Assembly (NCBI GenBank): GCA_023213395.1
Contig: CM041465.1
Coordinates: 68,207,741-68,271,740, forward strand
Length of the DNA stretch: 64,000 bases
Origin: Cycas panzhihuaensis
Taxonomy: Eukaryota; Cycadophyta
Direction: 5' to 3'
In this document: piece by piece, positions 35,206 to 44,586 of the stretch
Position numbering within the stretch: position 1 is the first letter of the stretch
Layout: the number at the start of each line of letters is the position of its first letter
Notes under the pieces: generated by a model
The model's database searches: none
What the model was told of the DNA's origin: nothing
Seen by the model: the letters and a program-made list of their open reading frames with translations, nothing else
Made by a program: the position numbers and the translations under genes

Positions 35206-35520
35206 TTCGCTTCATTATCCCTTTGCATTACCCCATAAATCACCCTCATATGCCATTACCAAAACCCTTGTCCCATAAGGAATGCTTAGCCCTTATTCCC
35301 TACTCGCCTTCTTTAATCCCATTAAACTCTAAATTCATTCATAGATCTAGATTCATTTACTCTTCATTCTATATAACATCACCTTCATCATCCACAAACT
35401 CTTTTTGTCTACCTCTTATCCAATCTAGCCATCATATATAACATTCTCCATTTAGGTCCCCATATATGCTTTCCCCCTAGTTTTCCCCTTGAAACAACTC
35501 ACCTATATCCTCTATGCATT

Positions 35521-36045
35521 ATGTCTTTCAATTCTCTATCCTTAATATGTACCCACATATACCTCCCCTCATGTAATTTAACGCTTACATTCTATATCCC
35601 TTATATGCAATCACACCTTTACATTCCCACCCCTTATTATTTCCAAAATCTACCTTCTCAATATAATTTCTATATTCCATACCTTTCCCTTGCAATCTCT
35701 CAATTTTTCCTTGAGGATAACTGCAAGTGGACACAATATGCAACTAGGATGCAAGACCCTAGAGTGTACAAGTTTGAGAATCAGTTAATAAGAAAGCCAC
35801 CAATAAAAGTAGTTCCAAATAGAGCAGTATTAGAAATGAGAAGAGGATATATATGGGTTGCTTTGAGACATCAGGATAATGGAGAATCTAAAGTCGATGA
35901 TATTCAAGCCCTAGTAGGTGGAGCATCAGAGATATATACACAAGAACATACATGCCCCAAACTTCCAAGTGACAAAATTATAAATACTTCATGGGCGAAG
36001 TATTTTTTGAAGGAGGGATGGATTGTAGTGGTCCTAATTTGTTAA
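35521..36045 (+). CDS. Unrecognised G2 3' reading frame, copy 1
   Basis: 174-codon plus-strand frame ending just inside the 3' LTR (stop 36043-36045). The first 60 residues are hydrophobic and Tyr/Pro/Leu-rich (translated C/T-rich DNA). The last 110 are globular-looking and charged: DNCKWTQYATRMQDPRVYKF, VLEMRRGYIWVAL and INTSWAKYFLKEGWIVVV. I do not recognise the family. It may be a non-autonomous element's own protein or a captured host exon. It is open in both duplicate copies despite about ten amino-acid differences. No ATG clearly starts the globular part. Confidence 0.45.
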   Translation: MSFNSLSLICTHIYLPSCNLTLTFYIPYMQSHLYIPTPYYFQNLPSQYNFYIPYLSLAISQFFLEDNCKWTQYATRMQDPRVYKFENQLIRKPPIKVVPNRAVLEMRRGYIWVALRHQDNGESKVDDIQALVGGASEIYTQEHTCPKLPSDKIINTSWAKYFLKEGWIVVVLIC

Positions 36046-36363
36046 GGAGAGTTGGTATTTTATTAGGAGTTAGTTTTATTATTATTGTTATTAGGGAGTG
36101 ATACTTTAAATTAATATGAAGTTGGTTTTTATAATAGGAAATCAGTATTTTATTATTAATATTATTATCGAAAATGGTTTTTTAATAGGGAGCCAAATTG
36201 GCACCTATAAATAGGGGAGAGCCCTAACTGATTTTGTAAGTTTTATTTTTGGGTTAATCCTAATTTTATTTGGCACTTGGTACCGGGGGCAATTTTGTCT
36301 ATTCAACTTTCATTTCAGCTTTCTTTGTCTTTGTAGAAGTAGATCCAAGTTAGGATCACTTCA
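36024..36363 (+). repeat. 3' LTR of G2 (copy 1)
   Basis: 340 bp, preceded by a purine-rich tract GAAGGAGGGATGGA (36009-36022). Followed by target duplication TCTCT (36364-36368). Confidence 0.9.
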
Positions 36364-36368
36364 TCTCT

Positions 36369-37607
36369 ATGGTTGGTTTATTGATGAAATTATGCACGTT
36401 GTTGTTGTTTGTGAGGGTAGCAACCTTCGCTCCTTTGATTGTTCCTTGAAAATATAGTGTTTGAGGGGTGACAATTTCTCCTATAATGGATTGTAATGAT
36501 ATTTGTACGTTTTTGATATCGATATTGAGCAATTCCTTAACGTCTGCTTCGTCCTAAATATTAGGTGGTTCTTCTTCTTCTTTGTCCAGGATATTTATGT
36601 TGTCATTGTTGCTTATGAAAAATTTCTTTGAACTTGCCTAGTTCCGTTTTCCTCCACATTTGAAGCAGATCCCTTTCTTAAGATGCTTGTCTTTAGAGAT
36701 TTTATTTTCGATGATCCCTTCCTCGCTTCTTTGTGAAATGGGAGCTTCTGCTTTTGTTCCTAATTGATTACAATTGGATTGAAAGTTTTGGCTGTGATAG
36801 CGAGCAAGTTCATTTTGATGAATATAGTTCTATCTCCCTTTTCTATATTCTGCTTCCACATTCTTAGCATGTTGAATAGCATCACTCAATGTGACTACTC
36901 CTATAGCTTTTATGCAATACTTAATATTTCCCTTGAGTCTTGCGATATAGGTTTGTATGAGAAGTTCGTCTGCAATTTTGTGGTTGACCAAGCTTTGCAA
37001 GGTCTGGAATTGTTTAGTGTAATCCTAAATTGACCCTATTTGCTGTAAGTGCATGAGCTTGGCAAAGTAATTAGTATTCCTTGTATCCCCATATTGCTCT
37101 ATTAGGCTTTCTTTTAGGAAAACCTAATTGTCATTCTTAGTTTTTCCATAGAATCTCTTTCACTAGTGGAACCACTTAAGTGCTTTGTCATATAGATGGA
37201 AGGATGCTACTAGGATTTGATCCTTGTTTTATAAGATGTTTGTTTGGAAGTGGATTTTCATCTGGATGATTCAATTATGTATGTCTTTGGATTTGTCAGG
37301 GTCAAATTTTTCTGAAAAAAATTTCGTGCCTTTGAGACATTTGTTGGGTTTGAATTTCCTTTCTTCTTGATCCCTTTGATCCCTTTTTGGAATATATTTT
37401 CTTCTTTGTTTGATGTCTCTCCCAAATTTTTATGTCACAAGTTATGTTGATTTCGTACATCATGTTGTGGAGATTTTTCATGTCTGTGTCTAAGTGATCT
37501 ATGGTATTGTTTAGTTTATCTACCCTTTTCTCTACGTCCTCTATGGTTATTGATGGGTTATTTATCATTTTGTCTAGCTGAAGTGTTCTTCTCGATCTCA
37601 ACTCCAT
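36369..37607 (-). pseudogene. Gypsy G1 gag and protease start, copy 1
   Basis: Minus strand, ATG 37607 (MELRSRRTLQLDKMINN), then a predicted coiled coil (VEKRVDKLNNTIDHLDTDMK) and capsid-like sequence. A zinc knuckle of the FKCGGK type follows at about 36660, and the protease HNFINKP at the G2 target site. Pol continues at 20646. Stops and frameshifts occur from about 37430 onward. Same family as G3. Confidence 0.82.
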
Positions 37608-37752
37608 TTTAAAAGAAAAGAAAAAGGAGGAGAAAAAAATGGTTTTTCTCCTCCCCCCCTCCCCCCCTCTCTATTTAGGTGCCTTGATTTTTTTGGTTAA
37701 AACAATGAATTGCTTCCCTAAGGATGGTCTTAGACAAAACTCTGATACCACT
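37608..37752 (-). other. G1 leader and primer-binding site, copy 1
   Basis: Short leader of about 130 bp including C-runs (37655-37670). The PBS at 37739-37750 reads TGGTATCAGAGT on the minus strand, one mismatch to initiator tRNA-Met. Confidence 0.8.
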
Positions 37753-38046
37753 TGTGGTAAGCCCACAGAGATTTCTATACAAAATGATTGATAACTAGTG
37801 CAAAATATGTTAATCAAGGGAAGAATTTATGCAAGTTACATAATAAAATAAGCAAAAATGCTATATCTAATGTTATGCGCATAAAATAGACTGAATATCC
37901 AATAAAAGGTAATAAATATCAAGTACAAACTTACAAGTAAAAACCATTTGACCTTGGCTCCCTTCTTAAGGCAAGGCGTTCTCCCAAAATGCAGCCCTTA
38001 AGGCCAAAACACAATAGGTCCAAAATCACTTGAGATGCTTTAGAAC
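37753..38046 (-). repeat. G1 5' LTR, truncated by the duplication (copy 1)
   Basis: 294 bp homologous to 40450-40741, starting TGTGGTAAGCCCACAG. It is cut at the duplication junction and fused to G2 interior sequence. Confidence 0.88.
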
Positions 38047-38289
38047 CTTCATTCTATATAACATCACCTTCATCATCCACAAACTCTTTTTGTCTACCTC
38101 TTATCCAATCTAGCCATCATATATAACATTCTCCATTTAGGTCCCCATATATGCTTTCCCCCTAGTTTTCCCCTTGAAACAACTCACCTATATCCTCTAT
38201 GCATTATGTCTTTCAATTCTCTATCCTTAATATGTACCCACATATAACTCCCCTCATGTAATTTAACCCTTACATTCTATATCCCTTAT

Positions 38290-38730
38290 ATGCAATCACA
38301 CCTTTACATTCCCACCCCTTATTATTTCCAAAATCTACCTTCTCAATATAACTTCTATATTCCATACCTTTCCCTTGCAATCTCTCAATTTTTCCTTGAG
38401 GATAACTGCAAGTGGACACAATATGCAACTAGGATGCAAGACCCTAGAGTGTACAAGTTTGAGAATCAGTTAATAAGAGATCCACCAATAAAAGTAGTTC
38501 CAAATAGTGCAGTATTAGAAATGAGAAGAGGATATGTATGGGTTGCTATGAGACGTAGGGATAATGGAGAATCTAAAGTCGATGATATTCTAGCCCTAGT
38601 AGGTGGAGCATCAGAGATATATACACAAGAACATACATGCCCCAGACTTCCAAGTGAAAAAATTATAAATACTTCATGGGCGAAGTATTTTTTGAAGGAG
38701 GGATGGATTGTAGTGGTCCTAATTTGTTAA
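38290..38730 (+). CDS. Unrecognised G2 3' reading frame, copy 2
   Basis: 146-codon counterpart of 35521-36045. The globular half is conserved in length and open (DPRVYKFENQLIRDPPIKVV, then VWVAMRRRDNGESKVDDI and INTSWAKYFLKEGW), with about ten substitutions relative to copy 1. Function unknown. Confidence 0.42.
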   Translation: MQSHLYIPTPYYFQNLPSQYNFYIPYLSLAISQFFLEDNCKWTQYATRMQDPRVYKFENQLIRDPPIKVVPNSAVLEMRRGYVWVAMRRRDNGESKVDDILALVGGASEIYTQEHTCPRLPSEKIINTSWAKYFLKEGWIVVVLIC

Positions 38731-39048
38731 GGAGAGTTGGTATTTTATTAGGAGTTAGTTTTATTATTATTGTTATTAGGGAGTGATACTTTAAATTAAT
38801 ATGAAGTTGGTTTTTATAATAGGAAATCAGTATTTTATTATTAATATTATTATCGAAAATGGTTTTTTAATAGGGAGCCAAATTGGCACCTATAAATAGG
38901 GGAGAGCCCTAACTGATTTTGTAAGTTTTATTTTTGGGTTAGTCCTAATTTTATTTGGCACTTGGTGCCTGGGGCAATTTTGCCTATTCAGCTTTCATTT
39001 CAACTTTCTTTGTCTTTGTAGAAGTAGATCCAAGTTAGGATCACTTCA
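38709..39048 (+). repeat. G2 3' LTR, copy 2
   Basis: 340-bp duplicate of 36024-36363, with the same flanking TCTCT (39049-39053). Confidence 0.9.
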
Positions 39049-39053
39049 TCTCT

Positions 39054-40301
39054 ATGGTTGGTTTATTGATGAAATTATGCACGTTGTCGCTGTTTGTGAG
39101 GGTAGCAACCTTTGCTCCTTTGTTTGCTCCATGAAAATGTAGTGTTTGAGGGGTGGCAATTTCTCCTATAATGGCTTGTAATGATATTTGTACGTTTTTG
39201 ATATCGATATTGAGCAATTCCTTCTGCTTTGTCCTAAGTATTAGGTGGTTCTTCTTCTTCTTTGTCTAAGATATCTATGTTGTCATTGTTGCTTATGAAA
39301 ACTTTCTTTGAAGGGCAGTGATGGGCCAAGTTCCGTTTTCCTCCACATTTGAAGTAGGTCCCTTTCTTAAGATGCTGGTCTTTAGAGATTTTACTTTTAG
39401 TGATCCCTTCTTCACTTCTTTGTGAAATGGGGGCCTCTGCTTTTGTTCCTAATCGATTACAATTGGATTGAAAGTTTTGGCTATGATAGCGAGCAAGTTG
39501 ATTTTGATGAATATAGTTCTATCTGCCTTTTCTATATTCTGCTTCCACATTCTTAGCATGTTGAATAGCATCACTCAATGTGACTACTCCTATAGTTTTT
39601 ATGCAATACTTGACATTTCCCTTGAGTCTTGCGATATAGGTTTGGATGAGAAGTTCGTCTGCAATTTTGTGGTTGACCAAGCTTTGCAAGGTCTGGAATT
39701 GTTTAGTGTAATCCTGAACTGACCCTATTTGCTGTAAGTGCATGAGCTTGGCAAAGTAATTAGTATTCCTTGTATCCCAATATTGCTCTCTTAGGCTTTC
39801 TTTTAGGAAAACCCAATTGTCCTTCTTAGTTTTTCCATAGAATCTCTTTCACTAGTGGAACCACTTAAGTGCTATGTTGTATAGATGGAGGGATGCCACT
39901 AGGATTTGATCCTTGTTTGATAAGATGTTTGTTTGGAAGTGGATTTTCATCTGGATGATTCAATTATGTATGTCTTTGGATTTGTCAGGGTCAAATTTTT
40001 CTGAAAAAAATTTTGTGCCTTTGAGACCTTTGTTGGGTTTGAATTTCCATTCTTCTTGATCCCTTTGATCCATTTTTTGGAATATATTTTCTTCTTTGTT
40101 TGATGTCTCTCCCCCATTTTTATGTGTCATAAGTTTCATGTTGATTTTGTACATCATGCTGTGGAGATTTTTCATGTCTGTGTCTAAGTGAACTATGGTA
40201 TTGTTTAGTTTATCTACCCTTTTCTCTACGTCCTCTATGGTTATTGATGGGTTATTTATCATTTTGTCTAGCTAAAGTGTTCTTCCCGATCTCAACTCCA
40301 T
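39054..40301 (-). pseudogene. Gypsy G1 gag and protease start, copy 2
   Basis: Duplicate of 36369-37607. ATG at 40301, but an in-frame TAG replaces the Gln of LQLDKM. The frame reopens (40262-39960) with EKRVDKLNNTIVHLDTDMKN, and 39743-39519 carries IGSVQDYTKQFQTLQSLV, typical of Gypsy capsid. The knuckle region (GTYFKCGGKRNLAHHC) is at about 39340-39385. Defective. Confidence 0.82.
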
Positions 40302-40449
40302 TTTAAAAGAAAAGAAAAAGGAGGACAAAAAAAAAAGGTTTCTCTCTCCACCCCCCCCACTCCCCTCTCTATTTGGGTGCCTTTATTTTTTGGTTAAAAC
40401 AATGAATTGCTTCCCTAAGGATGGTCTCAGACGAAGCTCTGATACCACT
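40302..40449 (-). other. G1 leader and primer-binding site, copy 2
   Basis: Leader with A- and C-runs at 40326-40362. The PBS at 40436-40447 is minus-strand TGGTATCAGAGC, a perfect match. Confidence 0.85.
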
Positions 40450-40958
40450 TGTGGTAAGCCCACAGATTTCTATACAAAATGATTGATAACTAATGCAAAA
40501 TATGTTAATCAAGGGAAGAATTTATGCAAGCTATATAATAAAATAAGCAAAGATGCTATATCTAATGTTATGCACACAAAATAGACTGAATATCCAATAA
40601 AAGGTAATTAATATCAAGTACAAACTTACAAGTAAAAATCACTTGACCTTGGCTCCCTTTTTAAGGCAAGGTATTCTCCCAAAATGCAGCCCTTAAGGCC
40701 AAAACACAATAGGTCCAAAATCACCTGAGATGCTTTAGAACAAGGCCAAAAGTCTTTATATATAGGTAGGTGAAAAAGACCTAGGAAGCTCGACTAAGAA
40801 GTTGATGGAAGTAAGCTAGAATAGAGAACAAAAGATGGCCAAAATTCATCTTGAAGTCAGCTAGAAACTAATATAAATAATTCCATATTGAAGTTGGCCG
40901 AAAAGCTCAAAATAAGACCTACATAGAGGTTGGTTAGACTGCTAGAAGGAATGCTACA
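40450..40958 (-). repeat. 5' LTR of Gypsy G1 (complete)
   Basis: 509 bp, minus strand TGTAGCATTCC...GGCTTACCACA. The outer end at 40958 abuts a Copia reverse transcriptase (H). The expected target duplication ATATG (40959-40963) has no partner in the window because the G1 3' end is missing. Confidence 0.83.
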
Positions 40959-42057
40959 ATATGTCCCTTGAAAAAGGCTTTGTATGGCCTCAAATAGGCT
41001 CCCAGAGCCCTGTATTCCAAGATCGATCAATATTTTTTCGACAACGGGTTTGACATATTGTTGGCAGATCTAAACCTATATATTAGAGTTGAAGGAAACT
41101 CAGTCATCGTTGTAGGTCTGTATGTAAATCATCCTGTGATTATAGAAAATGACACCTCAAAGGTTGAAGGTCTAAATGATGATCTCAAGAAGACATTTAA
41201 GATGAAAGATCTTGGATTACTCCACTACTTTGTGGAAGTGGAAGTATGGTAGAAGCCTGGGAAAATCTTCATTTCACAGGCTAAGTATGCATGGGAAATT
41301 TTGAAGAGATTTAGAATGGAGAATTGTAAACCCATTCATACCCCCATCGAAACAAGTTTAAAGTTAACGACTCTAGATAATGATGATGAGTGAGTTATTG
41401 GTGTCATATTTAGACAAGTAGTTGGTAGTTTGATCCTTTGCATTTGGTATAGTGTCAAGGTTCATGGTTGAACTAAAGCAGAGCCATTGGAAAGCTACGA
41501 AGAGGATCTTGAGGTATTTGTAGGGGACATTGTGCTTGGGATTGGAGTTTAGTTAGAACGACAATTTTCAACTAATAAGGTATTCAAATTTTGATTGGGT
41601 TGGATGTGAGGATAGTAGAAGGTCCAGTTCAGGTTATTGCTTTAGTATGGGTTCTGCCATTGTCACTTGGAGCAACAAGAAACCATATAATGATGCTTTA
41701 TCATCTACTGAGGCATCGTATAAAGTTGCTATTGCAACAACTTCTGAAGTCTTCTGGTTGAGGCAGGTGCTTAGTGATTTGGAACTACATTAGGATGAGG
41801 CAACTACACTGTACTGTGACAATCAAACTACCTTGAAGATTGTCAAGACTTTGGTATTCCATGCACACACCAAACACATTGATATACATCAGCACTTCAC
41901 CAAGGAGTAGATCCAAAATAGGGAAGTCGAGCTTCTTTATAGACCGAAGGAGTAATATATTGTTGATATTTTCACTAAACCTTTACCCAGGGATAAGTTT
42001 GATAAATTTAGATTTTGTATAGGCATTAATGCTAATGATATGAACATTAAGGGGGAG
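40959..42057 (+). pseudogene. Copia H reverse transcriptase and RNase H (5'-truncated)
   Basis: Plus-strand Copia pol remnant interrupted on its left by G1. Reverse transcriptase pieces are KKALYGLK, an in-frame stop, APRALYSKIDQYFFDNGFD (40975-41055) and MKDLGLLHYFVEVEVW (to 41252). The YVDDM box is lost: the homologous position reads LYVNHPV. RNase H follows at 41590-42050, with SSGYCFSMGSAIVTWSNKK, ALSSTEASYKVA and FTKPLPRDKFDKF. A different lineage from A/B/K/L. Many stops. GGGGGAGTG (42051-42059) is the polypurine tract. Confidence 0.83.
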
Positions 42058-42284
42058 TGTTAGATTAATGATCATATGTGGAAGAAATAAGGTAAGTGAG
42101 TCACTAAGAGTTACAAAGTCCTAAACGGGCTTGTGAGACAAGTTAGGGCAATCATGAGTTCATTTGTTGACCGTTATCGATCCCGCTTATACATATAACT
42201 ATATAGTATTGTATTTTGATCAATTAGGGTGTATGGGTTCTTAATGAATGCTAATTTTATCAAATGGCAGACCAATTCTACTAG
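42058..42284 (+). repeat. 3' LTR of Copia H (right end uncertain)
   Basis: Starts TGTTAGATTAATGATC directly after the purine tract. A TATA-like TATACATATAACTATATAG lies at about 42191-42209. The right end is not fixed because there is no partner LTR. Confidence 0.55.
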
Positions 42285-42451
42285 AAAATTTGTGTTGATT
42301 TAGTGATTTAATTCCATTTTCAAGGAGCTAATTTTCAAAAACAACTTGATGAACCTTCCACTATGTGGTCCCTTCAGTCTCCTTCGATCTACACACTTGC
42401 CTTAAATAGTCTTGAAGTACTATGCATTGAAGCCTCCATTCCTTCAGGCTT
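42285..42451. other. Unassigned spacer before partial LTR I
   Basis: About 165 bp, non-coding, possibly the leader of element I (PBS at 42452-42463). Confidence 0.4.
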
Positions 42452-42618
42452 GCTTTGATACCATGATAGAAACTTGATGAACAACAAAAGATAAGTTCTT
42501 CACATTACATTATTGTGAGAGGATCTCACATATTTATACATAATGAGTACAAAAGGCGGCCCAATAATAAGGCCCAAATTGTTGAAATCACATTTACAAA
42601 CAAGGAACTAACTCAGAG
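42452..42618 (-). repeat. PBS and partial 5' LTR of element I
   Basis: The minus strand reads TGGTATCAAAGC at 42452-42463, next to a sequence beginning TGATAGAAACTTGATG at 42464. This is the PBS/LTR junction of another minus-strand element. Its outer end appears cut by the J LTR near 42619 and no body is recognisable. Confidence 0.5.
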
Positions 42619-42803
42619 ATAAAAAAACCATTCTTTTTCATAGATTAAAAGAGAGGAGAACCTCTCATATATATACATCAAGATTACAATAGAGGGCCCA
42701 TGCATGTTGGCCACTTGTCAACATAAAATAAAAGAAGGGTTTATGACACACAACCCTCAACAATAACTTAAGAGCTTCTAGAGATAAAACATTAATTTTA
42801 ACA
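42619..42803 (-). repeat. 3' LTR of Copia J (left end approximate)
   Basis: Ends AACATTAATTTTAACA at 42803, next to polypurine tract CCCCCCCT (42804-42811 on the plus strand). The left end is inferred from weak similarity to the K LTR start. The J 5' LTR is not in the window. Confidence 0.6.
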
Positions 42804-42818
42804 CCCCCCCTAAATGTT

Positions 42819-44373
42819 TTATCCTTTGTTCTGAACTCCTAGCAATCTTTGAAGGTATTGGAATCTGTCTCTTCCCAAGGGCTCGGTGAAGATCTCTGCA
42901 AGTTGATGCTTGTTGCTATAGTGTTGATGATCGATCTCTTTGGCTTGAACTTTCTCACGTATGAAATCATGGTGAACTTCAATATGTTTTGTTCTTGCAT
43001 GGTAGACTAGATTCTTTATCAATTTGATAACACTCTAGTTATCACAAAATATTGGAGTGGATTCAGATATTTCCTGATTTAGGTTTTTGACCAATTGTTT
43101 GAGTGAGATTGTTTCAAAAGTGGCACTCATAGCTACTTTGTATTTTGCCTCTGTAGATGATAATGCAATAGTTGCTGTTTCTTATTGCTCCAGGATGTTA
43201 TGGTTGATCCTAAGGTGAAGCAGTACCCAGAAATAGATTCCTCTCATGACAATCACCAACGCAATCCAAATCACAATATCCTATCAGATTAAGATCATAA
43301 TTTTTGTCATATTTCAATCCCAGATCTAAAGCGCCTTTGATGTAACTTAGAAATCTTTTAGTTGTGTTTCAATGAACGATCTTTGGAGCATGAATGAATC
43401 TGGAGACGATTTTGATTGAGTATGATATGTCTGTCTAGTTGCTGTCAAATATATGGAACTTTCAACAAGCTATCTGTATAGAGTCTCATTTACTTCTTGA
43501 TTGTCTTCTTCTTTTGTCAAAACACATCCTGTCTCTATTAGAGTGAGGTTGGGATTGCAACTTTCCATATTGAATCTTTTTAAGAGATTCTTGCCATATT
43601 TTGATTGAGATATGAAGATGGAGTTCTCTTTTGACTTACCTCAATGCTAAGGTACTAGCATAACTGACCTATATCTGTCATTTCAAACTCATTTTCCATT
43701 TGGGATTTTACTCACTTAATTGTTTCTTAATCATTACCTGTAATGATCATGTCTTCCACATATACAATGATTATGGTGATGAAACCATTCTTTATTTTTG
43801 TATAAAGGCTTGGATCATATTTGCACTGATTGAACCCGTTCTGATTAAAATGGGAATCCAATTTTACGTACCATGCCCTAGGTGCTTGTTTTAGACCGTA
43901 TAAGGCCTTTTTTAACTTACATACTAAATGTTCTCCTTTTTTCGTATAACCTAAAGGTTGCTCCATGTATACTTCATCTAATCCTCCATGTAAAAGGGCA
44001 CTTCTTACATCAAGCTTAGCAACTTCCCATCCGAAGTGAGTTGCTATTGTAATAACAATTCTGATTGTTATCATTTTAACTTCAGGGGAAAAGGTTTCCT
44101 CTTAGTCAATTCCTATTGTTTGAGTATACCCTTTTGCTATTAATCTTGCTTTGAATTTTTCAATACTGCCATTTGATTTTCCCTTGATTTTGTACACCTG
44201 TTTGCACCCTACTACTGGTTTGTTTTTGGGTGCCTCGACAAGCTACCGTGTTTCATTCTTCTTTATGACCATCATTTTAGCATCCAAGGCTTTTTTCCAT
44301 TCTAAATTATGACATGCTTTATTAAAACATTGAGATTCGATTGAACAGATTAAGGCTTGATGCCTTTGAGATC
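42819..44373 (-). pseudogene. Copia J reverse transcriptase and RNase H (3' half)
   Basis: RNase H tail at 43022-42819 (HARTKHIEVHHDFIREKV). Reverse transcriptase at 44074-43727 has [20 protein letters not shown]. Its catalytic box is YVEDM instead of YVDDM, so the second catalytic Asp is lost (about 43755). The frame is broken in the middle of RNase H. The polyprotein continues upstream at 49682 beyond element K, whose AGATC duplication flanks the split. Confidence 0.85.
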
Positions 44374-44579
44374 TGTAGAAAGGATTCTCTCATGTGTTTT
44401 TATTGATCATTTGCAAATGTATAATGCAATTCAAAGTGTATGGGACAAATGTCAACCGCTTAATGAGATTGTGCCACTTGTCATTCTGGAGGAGAAAGGG
44501 GCAATGATACATGACCTTTACAAGAAACTTTAGACAACCTAGATAAAACATTACTCTAGACAAAACATTACCTTTTACA
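44374..44579 (-). repeat. 3' LTR of Copia K
   Basis: 206 bp, TGTAGAAAGGATTCTC...ATTACCTTTTACA. Polypurine tract CCCCCCCTTAATG adjoins at 44580. Confidence 0.93.
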
Positions 44580-44586
44580 CCCCCCC

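Larger units (their letters stand above)
22761..35214 (+). mobile_element. Gypsy chromovirus G3, 3' LTR split by Copia D
   Basis: Complete plus-strand chromovirus: 5' LTR 22761-23222, PBS, gag, protease, reverse transcriptase, RNase H, integrase, chromodomain, polypurine tract, 3' LTR 27811-28267 with its last four bases at 35211-35214. The target duplication TTATC is perfect at 22756-22760 and 35215-35219. Element D, with its own duplication TTCGC, occupies 28268-35205. G3 and G1 are close relatives in opposite orientation. Confidence 0.93.
20652..36363 (+). mobile_element. Non-autonomous Gypsy-like element G2 (TR-GAG/LARD-like), interrupted by G3
   Basis: Plus-strand element with 340-bp LTRs (20652-20991, 36024-36363), PBS at 20994-21005, a purine-rich tract just before the 3' LTR, and a perfect target duplication TCTCT at 20647-20651 and 36364-36368. 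It sits in the protease of G1: HNFINKP (36370s) resumes as LPIQP (20610s) across it. Interior without G3 is about 2.6 kb with a gag-like frame and an unrecognised 3' frame but no protease, reverse transcriptase or integrase. G3 (TSD TTATC) splits the interior at 22760/35215. Confidence 0.9.
35362..38046. repeat. Tandem duplication, copy 1
   Basis: 2,685 bp repeated at 38047-40741 at high identity (a few percent divergence by eye). It spans the G2 3' interior, the G2 3' LTR, the G1 protease-gag region and the first 294 bp of the G1 5' LTR. Left junction ...TTTACT|CTTCATTC; junction with copy 2 ...TTTAGAAC|CTTCATTC. Essentially no microhomology is seen. Confidence 0.92.
38047..40741. repeat. 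Tandem duplication, copy 2
   Basis: 2,695 bp homologous to 35362-38046. Its right edge continues into the rest of the G1 5' LTR, showing copy 2 keeps the original right-hand context while copy 1 keeps the left. Confidence 0.92.
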
